Assembly: GCF_964186625.1 (NCBI RefSeq)
Contig: NZ_OZ075108.1
Coordinates: 2,572,501-2,636,500, forward strand
Source: Asticcacaulis sp. MM231
GTDB taxonomy: Bacteria; Pseudomonadota; Alphaproteobacteria; Caulobacterales; Caulobacteraceae
Reading direction: 5' to 3'
DNA length: 64,000 nt
Part shown: in pieces, positions 28,465 through 37,555 of the stretch
Position numbering within the stretch: position 1 is the stretch's first letter
How the letters are laid out: the number at the start of each line of letters is the position of its first letter
Position numbers and translations under genes: made by a program
The notes under the pieces: model-generated
The model's input: only the letters and a program-made list of their open reading frames with translations
Told to the model about the DNA's origin: nothing
Databases searched by the model: none

Positions 28465-28503
28465 ATGGCGGTTTTGCCGTCTATGATGTAGACAAGCCGC
28501 CAT
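28465..28503. promoter_or_regulatory. Nested hairpin in 28407-28547
   Basis: ATGGCGG (28465-28471) pairs with CCGCCAT (28497-28503), enclosing a second hairpin GTCTA/TAGAC (28479-28483, 28489-28493). It lies about 45 bases before the next gene. No T run follows, so it is not an ordinary terminator; it may be part of the leader of 28548-28859. Confidence 0.3.
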
Positions 28504-28547
28504 GGGATCAAACCGATCCTCGAAGCCCTGATTCAAAAGAGTAAATA

Positions 28548-28859
28548 ATGGTCGCTAAGGCGAAACGAGCCATGGAAGACGTCGCGAAGGTCGACGGCGT
28601 CGCGTACCGCTGGCATATCCACCGTGAACCGCAGTGGGCCACAGTGGATGGCGCCAAGGGATTGTGCATCTCGGTGCAGCACGAGGAAAACCCGCAAAAG
28701 GTGCTGCTGCTCGAATATCCGTTCCCGAAGCCCAGCCGCCATGCCCAGCGCCCGAAGGTCAATAAGCAGGACGTGGCCATTCAGATCGGCAAGGCCATGG
28801 AGGCCGGCTGGGAACCCGAATCCCGCGGCAAGCCCTTTACCTATATGATTGAGGGATAA
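28548..28859 (+). CDS. Conserved-looking small protein, unknown
   Basis: 103 residues, soluble, with mixed charge and no signal peptide. Segments such as YRWHIHREPQW and VQHEENPQKVLLLEYPFP suggest a compact beta-rich fold; the end (ESRGKPFTYMIEG) is polar. No family is recognised with confidence. GC content and codon use resemble the neighbours, and a strong hairpin follows the stop by three bases. Confidence 0.68.
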   Translation: MVAKAKRAMEDVAKVDGVAYRWHIHREPQWATVDGAKGLCISVQHEENPQKVLLLEYPFPKPSRHAQRPKVNKQDVAIQIGKAMEAGWEPESRGKPFTYMIEG

Positions 28860-28861
28860 TT

Positions 28862-28890
28862 ACTCTTCCCGCATCGCATCCGGGAAGAGT
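28862..28890. terminator. Ten-pair hairpin directly after the stop codon
   Basis: ACTCTTCCCG pairs perfectly with CGGGAAGAGT around a nine-base loop. There is no T run after it, so it may end transcription weakly or protect the 3' end. A second inverted repeat (AACTGCC with GGCAGTT, about 28927-28971) follows in the AT-rich gap before the converging gene. Confidence 0.45.
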
Positions 28891-29006
28891 GTGTCGAGCA
28901 ACTGCTGTAAGTCTTCAGGATAAAACTGCCCACAATAGATTTTGCCAATGCGTTTGTGGGTTTGGCAGTTACGAACGATCCAATGCGTAAACCCGCTGTC
29001 TTGAAT

Positions 29007-29315
29007 TTACTCGATCTCAGCTTGCTCGCTATGAATTTTCCAAAGCGTGAGGCCGAACTTCTTCTCAGAGAGATATCCGTTCTCGACTATGTAACGGCAG
29101 GTTTCAAAATAGAGCCATAAGAAAGCCCCCATAGTTGTCATTCCAGCCAATGACAGCAAGGTCTCGCCAATATCTGGCAGGCTACCAAACGCCACTATAC
29201 CGCGCTCGAATACAGGAAGCAGACCAAGACCGATTGTCATGACCGGTAGGACACTGCCAATCATCAGCATACCATATTGCGTAGTCTTGCGCGGTTTGAT
29301 AATCAGTCGGCTCAT
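29007..29315 (-). CDS. Small membrane protein with two helices, unknown
   Basis: 102 residues: a basic N-terminus (SRLIIKPRKTT), two hydrophobic segments (about 15-45 and 52-72), and a polar tail. No family is recognised. The gene is markedly more AT-rich than its neighbours, suggesting recent acquisition. It is cotranscribed, if at all, with purD downstream of it in position but the two genes run in the same direction with only 29 bases between, purD being upstream. Confidence 0.6.
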   Translation of the reverse strand: MSRLIIKPRKTTQYGMLMIGSVLPVMTIGLGLLPVFERGIVAFGSLPDIGETLLSLAGMTTMGAFLWLYFETCRYIVENGYLSEKKFGLTLWKIHSEQAEIE

Positions 29316-29344
29316 TCTCCCCCCCTAATATCTCGGCTAAAAGC

Positions 29345-30622
29345 CTAAAGCGCTCTCCAGGCGATATCGGTGCGATAAAAGCCGCCCGGCCAGTCGATCT
29401 TGCCGATCGCGGCGTAGGCCTTGTCTCGCGCGTCCTGCAAGGTCTTGCCGCGCGCGCAGATGTTCAGCACGCGCCCGCCGGCCGCGCGCAAAGAACCGTC
29501 CTCGGCGCGGCTGGTGCCGGCGTGGAACACGGTGACATCGCTGCCGAAATCCTGCTCGGCGCCACGGATGATCGACCCCGTCAAGGGGCTGTCGGGATAG
29601 CCCTTGGCGGCATAGACCACACAGACCGCCGGTTCGTCATGCCATTCCGGCGCCGGCATGTTTTTGAGGCCGCCCTTGGCCGCCGCCAGAAGATAGGGCA
29701 CGATGTCGCTTTTAAGGCGCAGCATCAGCACCTGACATTCCGGATCGCCGAAGCGGGCATTGTATTCCACCAGACGCGGGCGGCCGTTTTCGATCATCAG
29801 GCCGGCATAGAGCACGCCCGTATAGGCGTTGCCTTCGGCTTTCATGCCCGCCATGGTCGGGTTGAGCACCTCATCCTGGGTAATGCGCAACAGATCGGGC
29901 GTGACGATAGGCGCCGGCGAATAGGTGCCCATACCGCCGGTATTGGGGCCGGTATCGCCATCGAAAGCGCGTTTGTGATCCTGCGCCCAGCCGAACAGCA
30001 TAGCCGTTTCGCCGTCACAGATAGCGAAGACCGAAGCCTCCTCGCCGGTCATGAATTCTTCGATCACGATGTTCGAGCTGGCCGGACCATAACGGCCACC
30101 CAGCATGGCCTCGATCTCGGCCACGGCGTCCTGATAATCCGGCGAGATCGCAACGCCCTTGCCGGCGGCCAGACCATCGGCCTTGATGACATAGGGCGGG
30201 CTGTAGGTTTTGAGGAATTCGCGCGCCTCAGCGACGTTATCGAAGGTTTCCGACGCTGAGGTGGGGATATTGTGACGCTTGCAGAAATCCTTGGTGAAGG
30301 CCTTCGAGGCCTCAAGCTGCGCCGCCTGTTTCTTCGGACCGAAACAAGGAATATTGACCACGGCCAGGGCATCGGCCAAACCTTCCGCCAGGGCGTTTTC
30401 GGGACCGACCACGACCAGATCAGCCTTGATGTCCCGCGCCAGACCGACCAGGCCCGCCACGTCCGTCGCCTTGATATTATGGCACTCTATGTCTTTGGCG
30501 CCTAAAGCCGCCATGCCCGGATTGCCCGGCGCGATGACCAGCTTGTCGCAAAGCGGTGATTGCACGATTTTCCAAGCGAGGGCGTGTTCGCGGCCGCCCG
30601 AACCGATCAGCAGAATGTTCAT
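29345..30622 (-). CDS. purD: Phosphoribosylamine-glycine ligase PurD
   Basis: 425 residues, full length. It joins glycine to phosphoribosylamine in purine synthesis using ATP. Visible motifs include the N-terminal ILLIGSGGREHALAW, the ATP-grasp KADGLAAGKGV, GGMGTYSPAP, and EYNARFGDPECQ. The cytosolic enzyme is normally a housekeeping gene; it is divergent from xseA across the hybrid kinase. Confidence 0.97.
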   Translation of the reverse strand: MNILLIGSGGREHALAWKIVQSPLCDKLVIAPGNPGMAALGAKDIECHNIKATDVAGLVGLARDIKADLVVVGPENALAEGLADALAVVNIPCFGPKKQAAQLEASKAFTKDFCKRHNIPTSASETFDNVAEAREFLKTYSPPYVIKADGLAAGKGVAISPDYQDAVAEIEAMLGGRYGPASSNIVIEEFMTGEEASVFAICDGETAMLFGWAQDHKRAFDGDTGPNTGGMGTYSPAPIVTPDLLRITQDEVLNPTMAGMKAEGNAYTGVLYAGLMIENGRPRLVEYNARFGDPECQVLMLRLKSDIVPYLLAAAKGGLKNMPAPEWHDEPAVCVVYAAKGYPDSPLTGSIIRGAEQDFGSDVTVFHAGTSRAEDGSLRAAGGRVLNICARGKTLQDARDKAYAAIGKIDWPGGFYRTDIAWRAL

Positions 30623-30680
30623 GCTTTCGCTTCCCTCAGAGGCGGGTTCCGGTCAAGGAGAAAAACCATAAAAACTGAAA

Positions 30681-32758
30681 TTAGCCCGCCAGCCGGTGTG
30701 AGATAAACGTGCCTTCGAGACAATCGCGCAGAATGGCGAAAAACTGCGGCATATCGATCGGCTTGCTCAGCACATGGGTAAAGCCCTGCCCGCGTGTATC
30801 GTCTGAAAGCTTGGTCTGGGCGGCGGCGCTTAGCGCCACAATGGCGGTTTCCGCGTTGAGGCCACCCTGTTCACGCAGACAGCGAGTGGCGGCAATACCG
30901 TCGAGCACCGGCATCTGGATATCCATGAAGATCAGGTCGAACTTGATGGTTTCGCAGATTTCAAGCGCTGCCTCGCCATCGCCAACCTCATGAAGCTCCA
31001 GGCCTGAATCGGTGAGCAACAGACGGATCAGTTCGCGGTTGATCGGATGATCATCGACGATCAGCACCTTGCGGTCTTCAAGGAAAAACGGCTTGAGATC
31101 GAGCGCGGCCGTAACCGCTTTGGGCGCTTTGGCAATGGCGACCGGAATCTCGAACCAGAAGCACGAGCCCTCGCCCAGAACCGATGTTACACCGATCTCG
31201 CCCTGCATCAGTTTGCAGATTTCGTAGCAGATCGACAGGCCAAGCCCCGAACCACCGTGCTTGCGGTTGATGCTGTTGTCGATCTGGTTGAAGCGCGTGA
31301 AAAGACGTGCCTGCTGATCGGCCGCAATACCGGGCCCGCTGTCCCGGACCTCGACACGCAACCGGCCCGTCTTATCCATCTCCACCGACAGGGTGACGGC
31401 GCCGTCATGGGTGAATTTACAGGCGTTACCGATCAGATTGTACAGCACCTGACGCAGGCGCACCTCATCGAGCATCAGCCAGTCCGGCGTGCGTGCGTCA
31501 TAGGCGAGACTTCAGGGTGATGTTGCGGGTTTCACCCAGCACGGCGAACTGGTCGATGATATCCGAGGCCAGGCTGCGCAGATCCGTTGGCTGCGGCGTC
31601 AGCTTGACCTGCCCGGCCTCCAGCTTCGAGAAGTCTAGAATATCGGTGATCAGGCTGAGCAGCGCCTCGCCGGCCTTATTGATGCGGCCGATATAGTGTC
31701 TGGCGTCGCTTGGCATTTCCGGCACGCCATTGAGCAGGGTGGCGTAGCCGAGGATCGTTGTCAGCGGCGTGCGGATTTCATGGCTCATATTCGACAGGAA
31801 GTCCGATTTAGCCAGGACGAAGGCCTCCGCATTTTCCTTGGCGGCAAGCAGGGTTTCCTGCAAATGCACCTGCTCGGTGACGTCCTGGAGGATGCCGAAA
31901 ATGAACTCAGGCGCGCCCTTTTCGTCCATCTCGACGCCGCCTTTGGAATAGACAATGCGCTCTTCGCCATCAGCGCGGATCAGGCGATTCTGGAAGGTGA
32001 AATCCTCCCCGCTTGTCATGGCTTGGCGAACGCAACGCTCGACCGCCTCACGATCTTCGGAGTGGAACAGCGCGATCGAGGTTTCAAGCTGCGGCTGATA
32101 ACTGACCCGATTTCAGGCCATGAATGGCGTAGACACCGCGCGACCAGAAACAGGCTCCGCTCCTGGCATTGATATGCCAGTAACCGACCCCGGCCACCTC
32201 TTCCATCAGTTCGAGCTTGCGCTGGGTTTCCTGAAGCTTCCGGATCGTGGCCTTGCGGATCGCCGCCCCTTTGCGCATCGCCAGCATAGCCGCCACGGTA
32301 TCAGCCAGTTTGCGCAGGCGGCCAATCTTTATGGCGTCAAAATCATCACGTGGTTGCGTGTCAATAATACTGAATGTGCCGATCAGGGCGCCTTCGTGGC
32401 GCAAGGGAGCGCCGGCATAAAAACGTATGTGCGGCGTCCGCGTCACAAACGGATTGGCCATAAAGCGCGCATCAGACGTCGCGTCAGGGATAACCATCAC
32501 ATCGCCGTGCTTCAACACGTGATCGCAGAAGGAAACCTTGGCCGGCACCGAGGTCATATCCAGGCCGACCGAGGCGATAAAGGTATGTGTATCCCCTTCG
32601 GCAAGCGAAATCAGGGCGATCGGCGCCTCGAAGATATCAGCGGCCAGCGTGACAAGATGACCAAAGCCGGAATCCGGTTCGGCTTCGAGGCTTTCCGGCT
32701 GATGAAAGGCAGCGTGGCGGCTGACTTCCAGGTCCGAGGATGGCATAAGCTGGCGCAT
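30681..32758 (-). CDS. GAF-PAS hybrid sensor histidine kinase with receiver (two frame breaks)
   Basis: Repaired, it is 691 residues: GAF (about 25-165), PAS/PAC (about 195-320), HisKA with FLSNMSHEIRTPL, HATPase with LIGNACKF (N box), DSGPGI (G1) and GSGLGLSI (G2), and a receiver with VLIVDDHPIN and the acceptor Asp in FMDIQMPVLDG. No membrane segment is seen, so it is cytoplasmic. Breaks lie at the CCC 32106-32108 (one base extra) and near 31509 (one extra), each giving an uninterrupted domain when removed. It likely signals through an internal phosphorelay. The partner is not visible here. Confidence 0.85.
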
Positions 32759-32900
32759 CGGTTCTGTTCTACACGGGCACTAAAAGGCTCACCCTAAGTT
32801 GAGGGCGCTAAGGAAAGCCTAACGATCACGGAAAAATAAGTTTCCCCCCCTGTTTTGGCATGAAGGCTGGCCGCAGACGCAAATTTCGCTAAACTGAGAC

Positions 32901-34517
32901 ATGGCCGACGATCTGCTTCCCCCCAAATCAACCAACCCTCAAAGTAACGCCGCCGCCTATTCGGTGTCCGAACTAGCCGGCGCGCTCAAACGTACGCTTG
33001 AAACCACCTATGATCACGTCCGCCTGCGCGGCGAGGTGTCCAAGGTGACGCGCCACGCTTCGGGCCATGTCTACCTGACCATCAAGGACGACAAGGCCGC
33101 CATCGACGGCGTTATCTGGAAGGGCAATGTCAGCCGCCTGCAAGCCCAGCCGGAGCACGGTCTTGAGGTAATCGTCACCGGCAAGATCACCACGTTTCCG
33201 GCGTCATCGAAATACCAGATCGTCATCGACGCCATGGAGGTCGCCGGCGTCGGCGCCTTGCTGGCCCAGCTCGATCGCATCAAGAAAAAGCTCCACGCCG
33301 AAGGCCTCTTCGATCCGGCACTTAAAAAAGCCCTCCCCTACGCGCCAAGAACCATCGGCGTCATCACCTCGCCCACCGGCGCGGTCATCCGAGATATCCT
33401 GCATCGTATTCGCGACCGCTGGCCCTGCCGCGTTATCGTCTGGCCGGTCGTAGTGCAGGGCGATACCGCCGCGCCTCAGGTGATCCATGCCCTGCGTGGT
33501 TTTCACACCGATCCCGCTATTCCGCGTCCCGATGTCATCATCGTGGCGCGCGGCGGCGGTTCGGTCGAAGATCTGTGGGCCTTCAACAATGAAGACCTCG
33601 CCCGCGCCGTCCATGCCTGCACCATCCCAATCATTTCGGCCGTCGGGCACGAAACCGACACCACCCTGATCGACTATGTCAGCGACCGCCGCGCCCCCAC
33701 CCCCACCGGCGCCGCTGAAATGGCCACGCCGGTGCTGGGCGAATTGCGCGCCTTCACCGCCGATCTCGAACGCCGCCGTCAGGGCACCATGGCGCGTCTG
33801 TTAGAGACCCGCCGCGAACGTCTGACCATGCTGGCGCGCGCCCTGCCCAAGCCGCTCGACCTGATCGACTCTGCCCAGCAACGGCTGGATTATGTAGCGC
33901 ACCGTCTTGGCGGCGGCCTGCTGCAAAACCTCAACCTGCACCAGACCGCCTATGTCCGCGTCTCCGGCCGCTTTTCGCCCGGTCTGCTGGAGCGTCCACG
34001 TCAGCTAAAACACACGCAACTGGCCCAACTGGCCCACCGCCTCGATCTGGCCATGGCGCGCCGTGTTACCCTGGCAGAAAGCCACGCGCGCCTGCCGAGC
34101 CTGACCACGCGTATGGACGCCGCGCTGACGCGCACCGTCACGCGCAGCGGCGAACGCCTGCCCGAGCTTGCCAAACGTCTTGGCGAGGCGATGACGCGCA
34201 CCCTTTCCCAGCGTAGCGAGCAGTTGAAGCGACTGGAGCAACTGCGCGTCAGCCTCGATCCGGATCGTCCGCTCAATACTGGCTTCGCCCGCGTCAACCG
34301 CGCCGATGGGGCGCTGGTCGTCTCTCCCACCGGCATCGCATCGGGCGATGCGCTGGTTCTGACCTTCAAGAACCACGAAACCCTTGGCGTCATCGCCCAT
34401 GGTGATGGCCCGCCGCCCGTGGCCACCCGATCAGAAGGGCCGAAACCCCAGCCAGCACTAAAACCTGCCGCTGCCAAGCCAAAACCGCCGTCACCGGACC
34501 AAGGCAGCCTATTCTAG
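32901..34517 (+). CDS. xseA: Exodeoxyribonuclease VII large subunit XseA
   Basis: 538 residues. An N-terminal OB-fold ([31 protein letters not shown]) is followed by the nuclease core with [29 protein letters not shown] and the [10 protein letters not shown] motif, and a long coiled-coil region. With XseB it degrades single-stranded DNA. The C-terminal tail is Pro/Lys/Ala-rich and longer than in Escherichia coli. It ends six bases before the converging esterase gene. Confidence 0.96.
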   Translation: MADDLLPPKSTNPQSNAAAYSVSELAGALKRTLETTYDHVRLRGEVSKVTRHASGHVYLTIKDDKAAIDGVIWKGNVSRLQAQPEHGLEVIVTGKITTFPASSKYQIVIDAMEVAGVGALLAQLDRIKKKLHAEGLFDPALKKALPYAPRTIGVITSPTGAVIRDILHRIRDRWPCRVIVWPVVVQGDTAAPQVIHALRGFHTDPAIPRPDVIIVARGGGSVEDLWAFNNEDLARAVHACTIPIISAVGHETDTTLIDYVSDRRAPTPTGAAEMATPVLGELRAFTADLERRRQGTMARLLETRRERLTMLARALPKPLDLIDSAQQRLDYVAHRLGGGLLQNLNLHQTAYVRVSGRFSPGLLERPRQLKHTQLAQLAHRLDLAMARRVTLAESHARLPSLTTRMDAALTRTVTRSGERLPELAKRLGEAMTRTLSQRSEQLKRLEQLRVSLDPDRPLNTGFARVNRADGALVVSPTGIASGDALVLTFKNHETLGVIAHGDGPPPVATRSEGPKPQPALKPAAAKPKPPSPDQGSLF

Positions 34518-34523
34518 TTTTGT

Positions 34524-35651
34524 CTATGCCGGGAATGCACCTTTAAGGGCACTTATAAGGCCTTGCTCCCACATGGACGAGTCATGTCCTGCGTAAATCG
34601 TCAGATAGTGGCAAACAAGGCCCGCCTCTCGCGCCTTTTTACAAAAAGCCGCTGTTTGGGCATTGAAATAATCATAGGCACCCGCGCCAAGATAAAGCGC
34701 TTGGCCCTTAGCGCCCGCAAAATCATAAGTCGCATCGGGTCTTCCCGCGACGGCGAAAGCACTGACATGACCGAACAGATCATAATGCTTTGTGCCAAAG
34801 GCCAAAGCCCAGGCTCCGCCGTTTGAAAAACCATAGGTCATGCGAGCAGAAGGCCTATGAGCAGCGTGAAACTTCTTTTCTGCCAACGACATGACCTCTT
34901 CAAGTACAAAGGCCTCATGACGTCCATAGGCTTGAGGGTCAGAGCGCGAGCCAGGCAAATATTCACGACCGCGCGCTTCACCGCCATTATCAATGCCAAC
35001 CAGCAATACCGGACGAATGACATCATCCAGAATGAGTTTCTCAACCATAGGCGCAAAGGACTCGACGGCGTTATCCGCCATATAGATCACCGGATATCCG
35101 TCGACCGGCGATGATTGTGGTGGCGTATAGATGGTCAGACCACGCTTTTGTCCGAGGTGCACGCTGTCGATCTCAACAGTGTCGACCCTGCCTTTCAGAC
35201 TGTCGACACGGACTGCAATAGGCGCCTTGATACCGCGATAAACCGTTTTTTCCGTTTGCGTGCCTTCGACCAACAAAGAAATATCAACGATACTTTCATT
35301 GATAAAAGGCAAATCATATTGTAGGCCCCAAAGCCCTTGAGGCTCTCCCTGCAAGGGCAACATCTGATCCTGAAAAGTACAACATAAGTCGGGTGGATTG
35401 CCGTCAAGGCTTCGTGCGGCAATACGCAGCATTGTGCCATCTAACCAATAGGTCAGGCTTTTATCTCCCAGGTGGACGGAGGCCGTTTGTGCATCAAAAT
35501 CAACCGGCGCGAAGCAACCCGCATCCAGAACCGAGGCTGGCTGGCAGAGCGGTAAAACATGCATCAATTTCTGCGGCTGTGCAGGTGCGGATGAAAATCC
35601 GCCGATACTCAACACAATCGCTCCCATCAAACGCCACGTTCGCACGTTCAT
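34524..35651 (-). CDS. Secreted alpha/beta-hydrolase, esterase (PF00756 type)
   Basis: 375 residues from the ATG at 35651 (an in-frame TTG lies five codons upstream). A signal peptide (about residues 1-26) precedes an N-terminal beta-rich domain and a putative esterase domain with the nucleophile elbow YGFSNGG and the C-terminal His in AGHDSSMW, as in enterochelin-esterase and carbohydrate-esterase-like proteins. Two cysteines (DLCCTF) are adjacent. It is visibly more AT-rich than xseA and DUF2093 around it, suggesting insertion by transfer. Confidence 0.82.
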   Translation of the reverse strand: MNVRTWRLMGAIVLSIGGFSSAPAQPQKLMHVLPLCQPASVLDAGCFAPVDFDAQTASVHLGDKSLTYWLDGTMLRIAARSLDGNPPDLCCTFQDQMLPLQGEPQGLWGLQYDLPFINESIVDISLLVEGTQTEKTVYRGIKAPIAVRVDSLKGRVDTVEIDSVHLGQKRGLTIYTPPQSSPVDGYPVIYMADNAVESFAPMVEKLILDDVIRPVLLVGIDNGGEARGREYLPGSRSDPQAYGRHEAFVLEEVMSLAEKKFHAAHRPSARMTYGFSNGGAWALAFGTKHYDLFGHVSAFAVAGRPDATYDFAGAKGQALYLGAGAYDYFNAQTAAFCKKAREAGLVCHYLTIYAGHDSSMWEQGLISALKGAFPA

Positions 35652-35750
35652 TTCCCAGCCCCGCAACTTGAAGAGATGAAATTAATATATGGCTACAGCT
35701 TTTTGAACGCCAGTCTTGATCGCCCCGCATCATAGGATTATGTTGCCAGC

Positions 35751-35966
35751 ATGAATATGCACACGCCCTCTCCCTTGCCCGGCCAGGCCATTGTCCATTA
35801 CGGCGATGGCGACTACACGCTTATGCGCCCCGGCAAGTTCGTGATCTGCGCCGTTTCCGGCAAGCAGATCCCGCTCGAAGCGCTGAAATACTGGGACCCG
35901 CGCACGCAGGAAGCCTATGCCGGTCCGGAAGAAGCGACCCAGGCCTGGAAAAGACGGAACCCGTGA
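35751..35966 (+). CDS. DUF2093 small conserved protein
   Basis: 71 residues matching the alphaproteobacterial DUF2093 family (VHYGDGDYTLMRPGKFVICAVSG core, then IPLEALKYWDP). The function is unknown. It overlaps the next gene by four bases (GTGA), so both are probably translated together. Confidence 0.88.
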   Translation: MNMHTPSPLPGQAIVHYGDGDYTLMRPGKFVICAVSGKQIPLEALKYWDPRTQEAYAGPEEATQAWKRRNP

Positions 35967-36811
35967 TATCCAAAGGGCTGAACCGCCGTTCCGTGCTGAG
36001 TTTGAGCGCCGGCGCGGCGCTTGAGCTGCTGGCGCGGCCGGCCTTTTCGGCTGACCTGCCCTTTCGTCTGCGCGGCCGTTTCGAGCAAAGCGGCTATGCT
36101 GTGGGTCAGGCAACTCCTGACGCCGACCTGTGGCTGAACGGGACCTTACGCGGCCATACCTCGCCGGAAGGCTGGTTCTATATCGGCATCGACCGCGACG
36201 GTGTATCGCCCTACCGTATCGAGATACGCACACCCGCCGGCAGTGACAGTTTCGACCTTACTTTCACCCCGCGACTTTATGATGTGCAGCGCGTCGATGG
36301 CCTGCCCCCGGAAACGGTCACGCCCACAGCCCCTGAGGTGCTGGAGCGCATCAAGCGCGATTCAGCCCTTAAGGCCGAAGCCTTCGCCAGCCGCTACACC
36401 GATGACACCTTCAAGGGCGGCTTTATCTATCCGCTCAAAAACTTCTTGGTTTCTGGCCAGTTCGGCAATCAGCGTGTGCTCAATGGCGTACCGAAAAGCC
36501 CGCATTATGGCTTCGACATGGCCGCTCCCATCGGCACGCCTATCTATGCGCCGCAAGGCGGATTGGTGGTGCTGGCCGAGCCGGATCTGTTTTACGAAGG
36601 TGGCCTGACCTTTATCGACCATGGCCAGGGCGTCATCTCGATGTACCTGCATCAGTCGAATGTGCTGGTGCAGAAGGGCGACCGAGTCGTGCAAGGGCAA
36701 TTGATCGGGCTCGTCGGCGCCAAAGGCCGCGCCACCGGCCCGCACCTGTGCTGGCGACTCAAATGGGGCGATTTCCATATGGACCCCAGCTTCATGGTCA
36801 CAAGCGTTTAG
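35963..36811 (+). CDS. M23 family peptidoglycan metallopeptidase-like protein (variant zinc motif)
   Basis: 282 residues from a GTG. A signal-like N-terminus (KGLNRRSVLSLSAGAALELLA, twin-Arg-like RRS) precedes an N-terminal beta domain and a LytM/M23 domain (HYGFDMAAPIGTP and GPHLCWRLKWG). The usual HxH is HLC here: the first His (catalytic) is kept but the second (zinc ligand) is Cys, which can also bind zinc. LytM proteins cut or regulate peptidoglycan. It is coupled to DUF2093. Confidence 0.85.
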   Translation: MISKGLNRRSVLSLSAGAALELLARPAFSADLPFRLRGRFEQSGYAVGQATPDADLWLNGTLRGHTSPEGWFYIGIDRDGVSPYRIEIRTPAGSDSFDLTFTPRLYDVQRVDGLPPETVTPTAPEVLERIKRDSALKAEAFASRYTDDTFKGGFIYPLKNFLVSGQFGNQRVLNGVPKSPHYGFDMAAPIGTPIYAPQGGLVVLAEPDLFYEGGLTFIDHGQGVISMYLHQSNVLVQKGDRVVQGQLIGLVGAKGRATGPHLCWRLKWGDFHMDPSFMVTSV

Positions 36812-36975
36812 CGATATTTCTACATCGGTGTTGCCTAATATCCGCTCTATCGGAAATATACCCGAAATATCAAGGTTCGCTTTGAAAAGATTTGGACATT
36901 TCGCATAACGGCTCTATGCGTTCGCCATAACAACCCGGGCGTAAGGCTCGCATCTATTCAAACTGCATTTGAACA

Positions 36976-37470
36976 ATGGCTGACTACAGTAGTCTGAAAA
37001 TTCTGCTGATTGAGGATAATCAGCATATGCGGTCCATCGTGGCCGCCATCCTGAAAGGCACCGGCATCCGTAATGTCCGCGAGGCCCGCGATGGCGCCGA
37101 AGGACTCGACATGCTGCGTCAGTTTCCAGCCGATATTGCCCTGGTCGATTTCAACATGGACCCGATTGATGGCGTCGAGTTCACCAAGTTACTACGCAAC
37201 GCCCCCAATTCGATGAACCCCTACCTGCCCGTGGTCATGATCACCGGCCATTCGGAGCGATCGCGCGTCATTCAGGCCCGTGATGCCGGCGTCAATGAGT
37301 TCGTGGTCAAACCGCTGACAGCCCGCGCCTTGCTCGGACGGCTCGATTCGGTCATCATGCGGCCGCGCCCCTACATCCGGTGCAAGACCTATTTCGGCCC
37401 CGATCGCCGCCGGACGTCCGACCAACACTATTCCGGTCCGTTCCGCCGGAATACAGACGGCGTCATTTAG
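36976..37470 (+). CDS. Single-domain response regulator with basic C-terminal tail
   Basis: 164 residues. The receiver has the acidic pair Glu13-Asp14, the acceptor Asp58 in ALVDFNMDP, Thr90 and Lys112, so it should be phosphorylated normally. A tail of about 40 residues (GPDRRRT, GPFRRN) is conserved in several alphaproteobacterial receivers. It lies directly upstream of tipF, suggesting a flagellar or polar-development role. No DNA-binding domain is present. Confidence 0.88.
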   Translation: MADYSSLKILLIEDNQHMRSIVAAILKGTGIRNVREARDGAEGLDMLRQFPADIALVDFNMDPIDGVEFTKLLRNAPNSMNPYLPVVMITGHSERSRVIQARDAGVNEFVVKPLTARALLGRLDSVIMRPRPYIRCKTYFGPDRRRTSDQHYSGPFRRNTDGVI

Positions 37471-37479
37471 AACACCACG

Positions 37480-37494
37480 TTAATATCTGTTTAC
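37480..37494. promoter_or_regulatory. CtrA-like half-site pair before tipF
   Basis: TTAA-N7-TTAC matches the CtrA consensus TTAA-N7-TTAA in seven of eight bases and lies 60-100 bases before the tipF start. It is inferred from pattern only. Confidence 0.3.
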
Positions 37495-37555
37495 AAGTGT
37501 TAACAACCCCTTTCCGGGCCTCCTGAATCATTCCATAGTCAATGTGTGATTCTGC

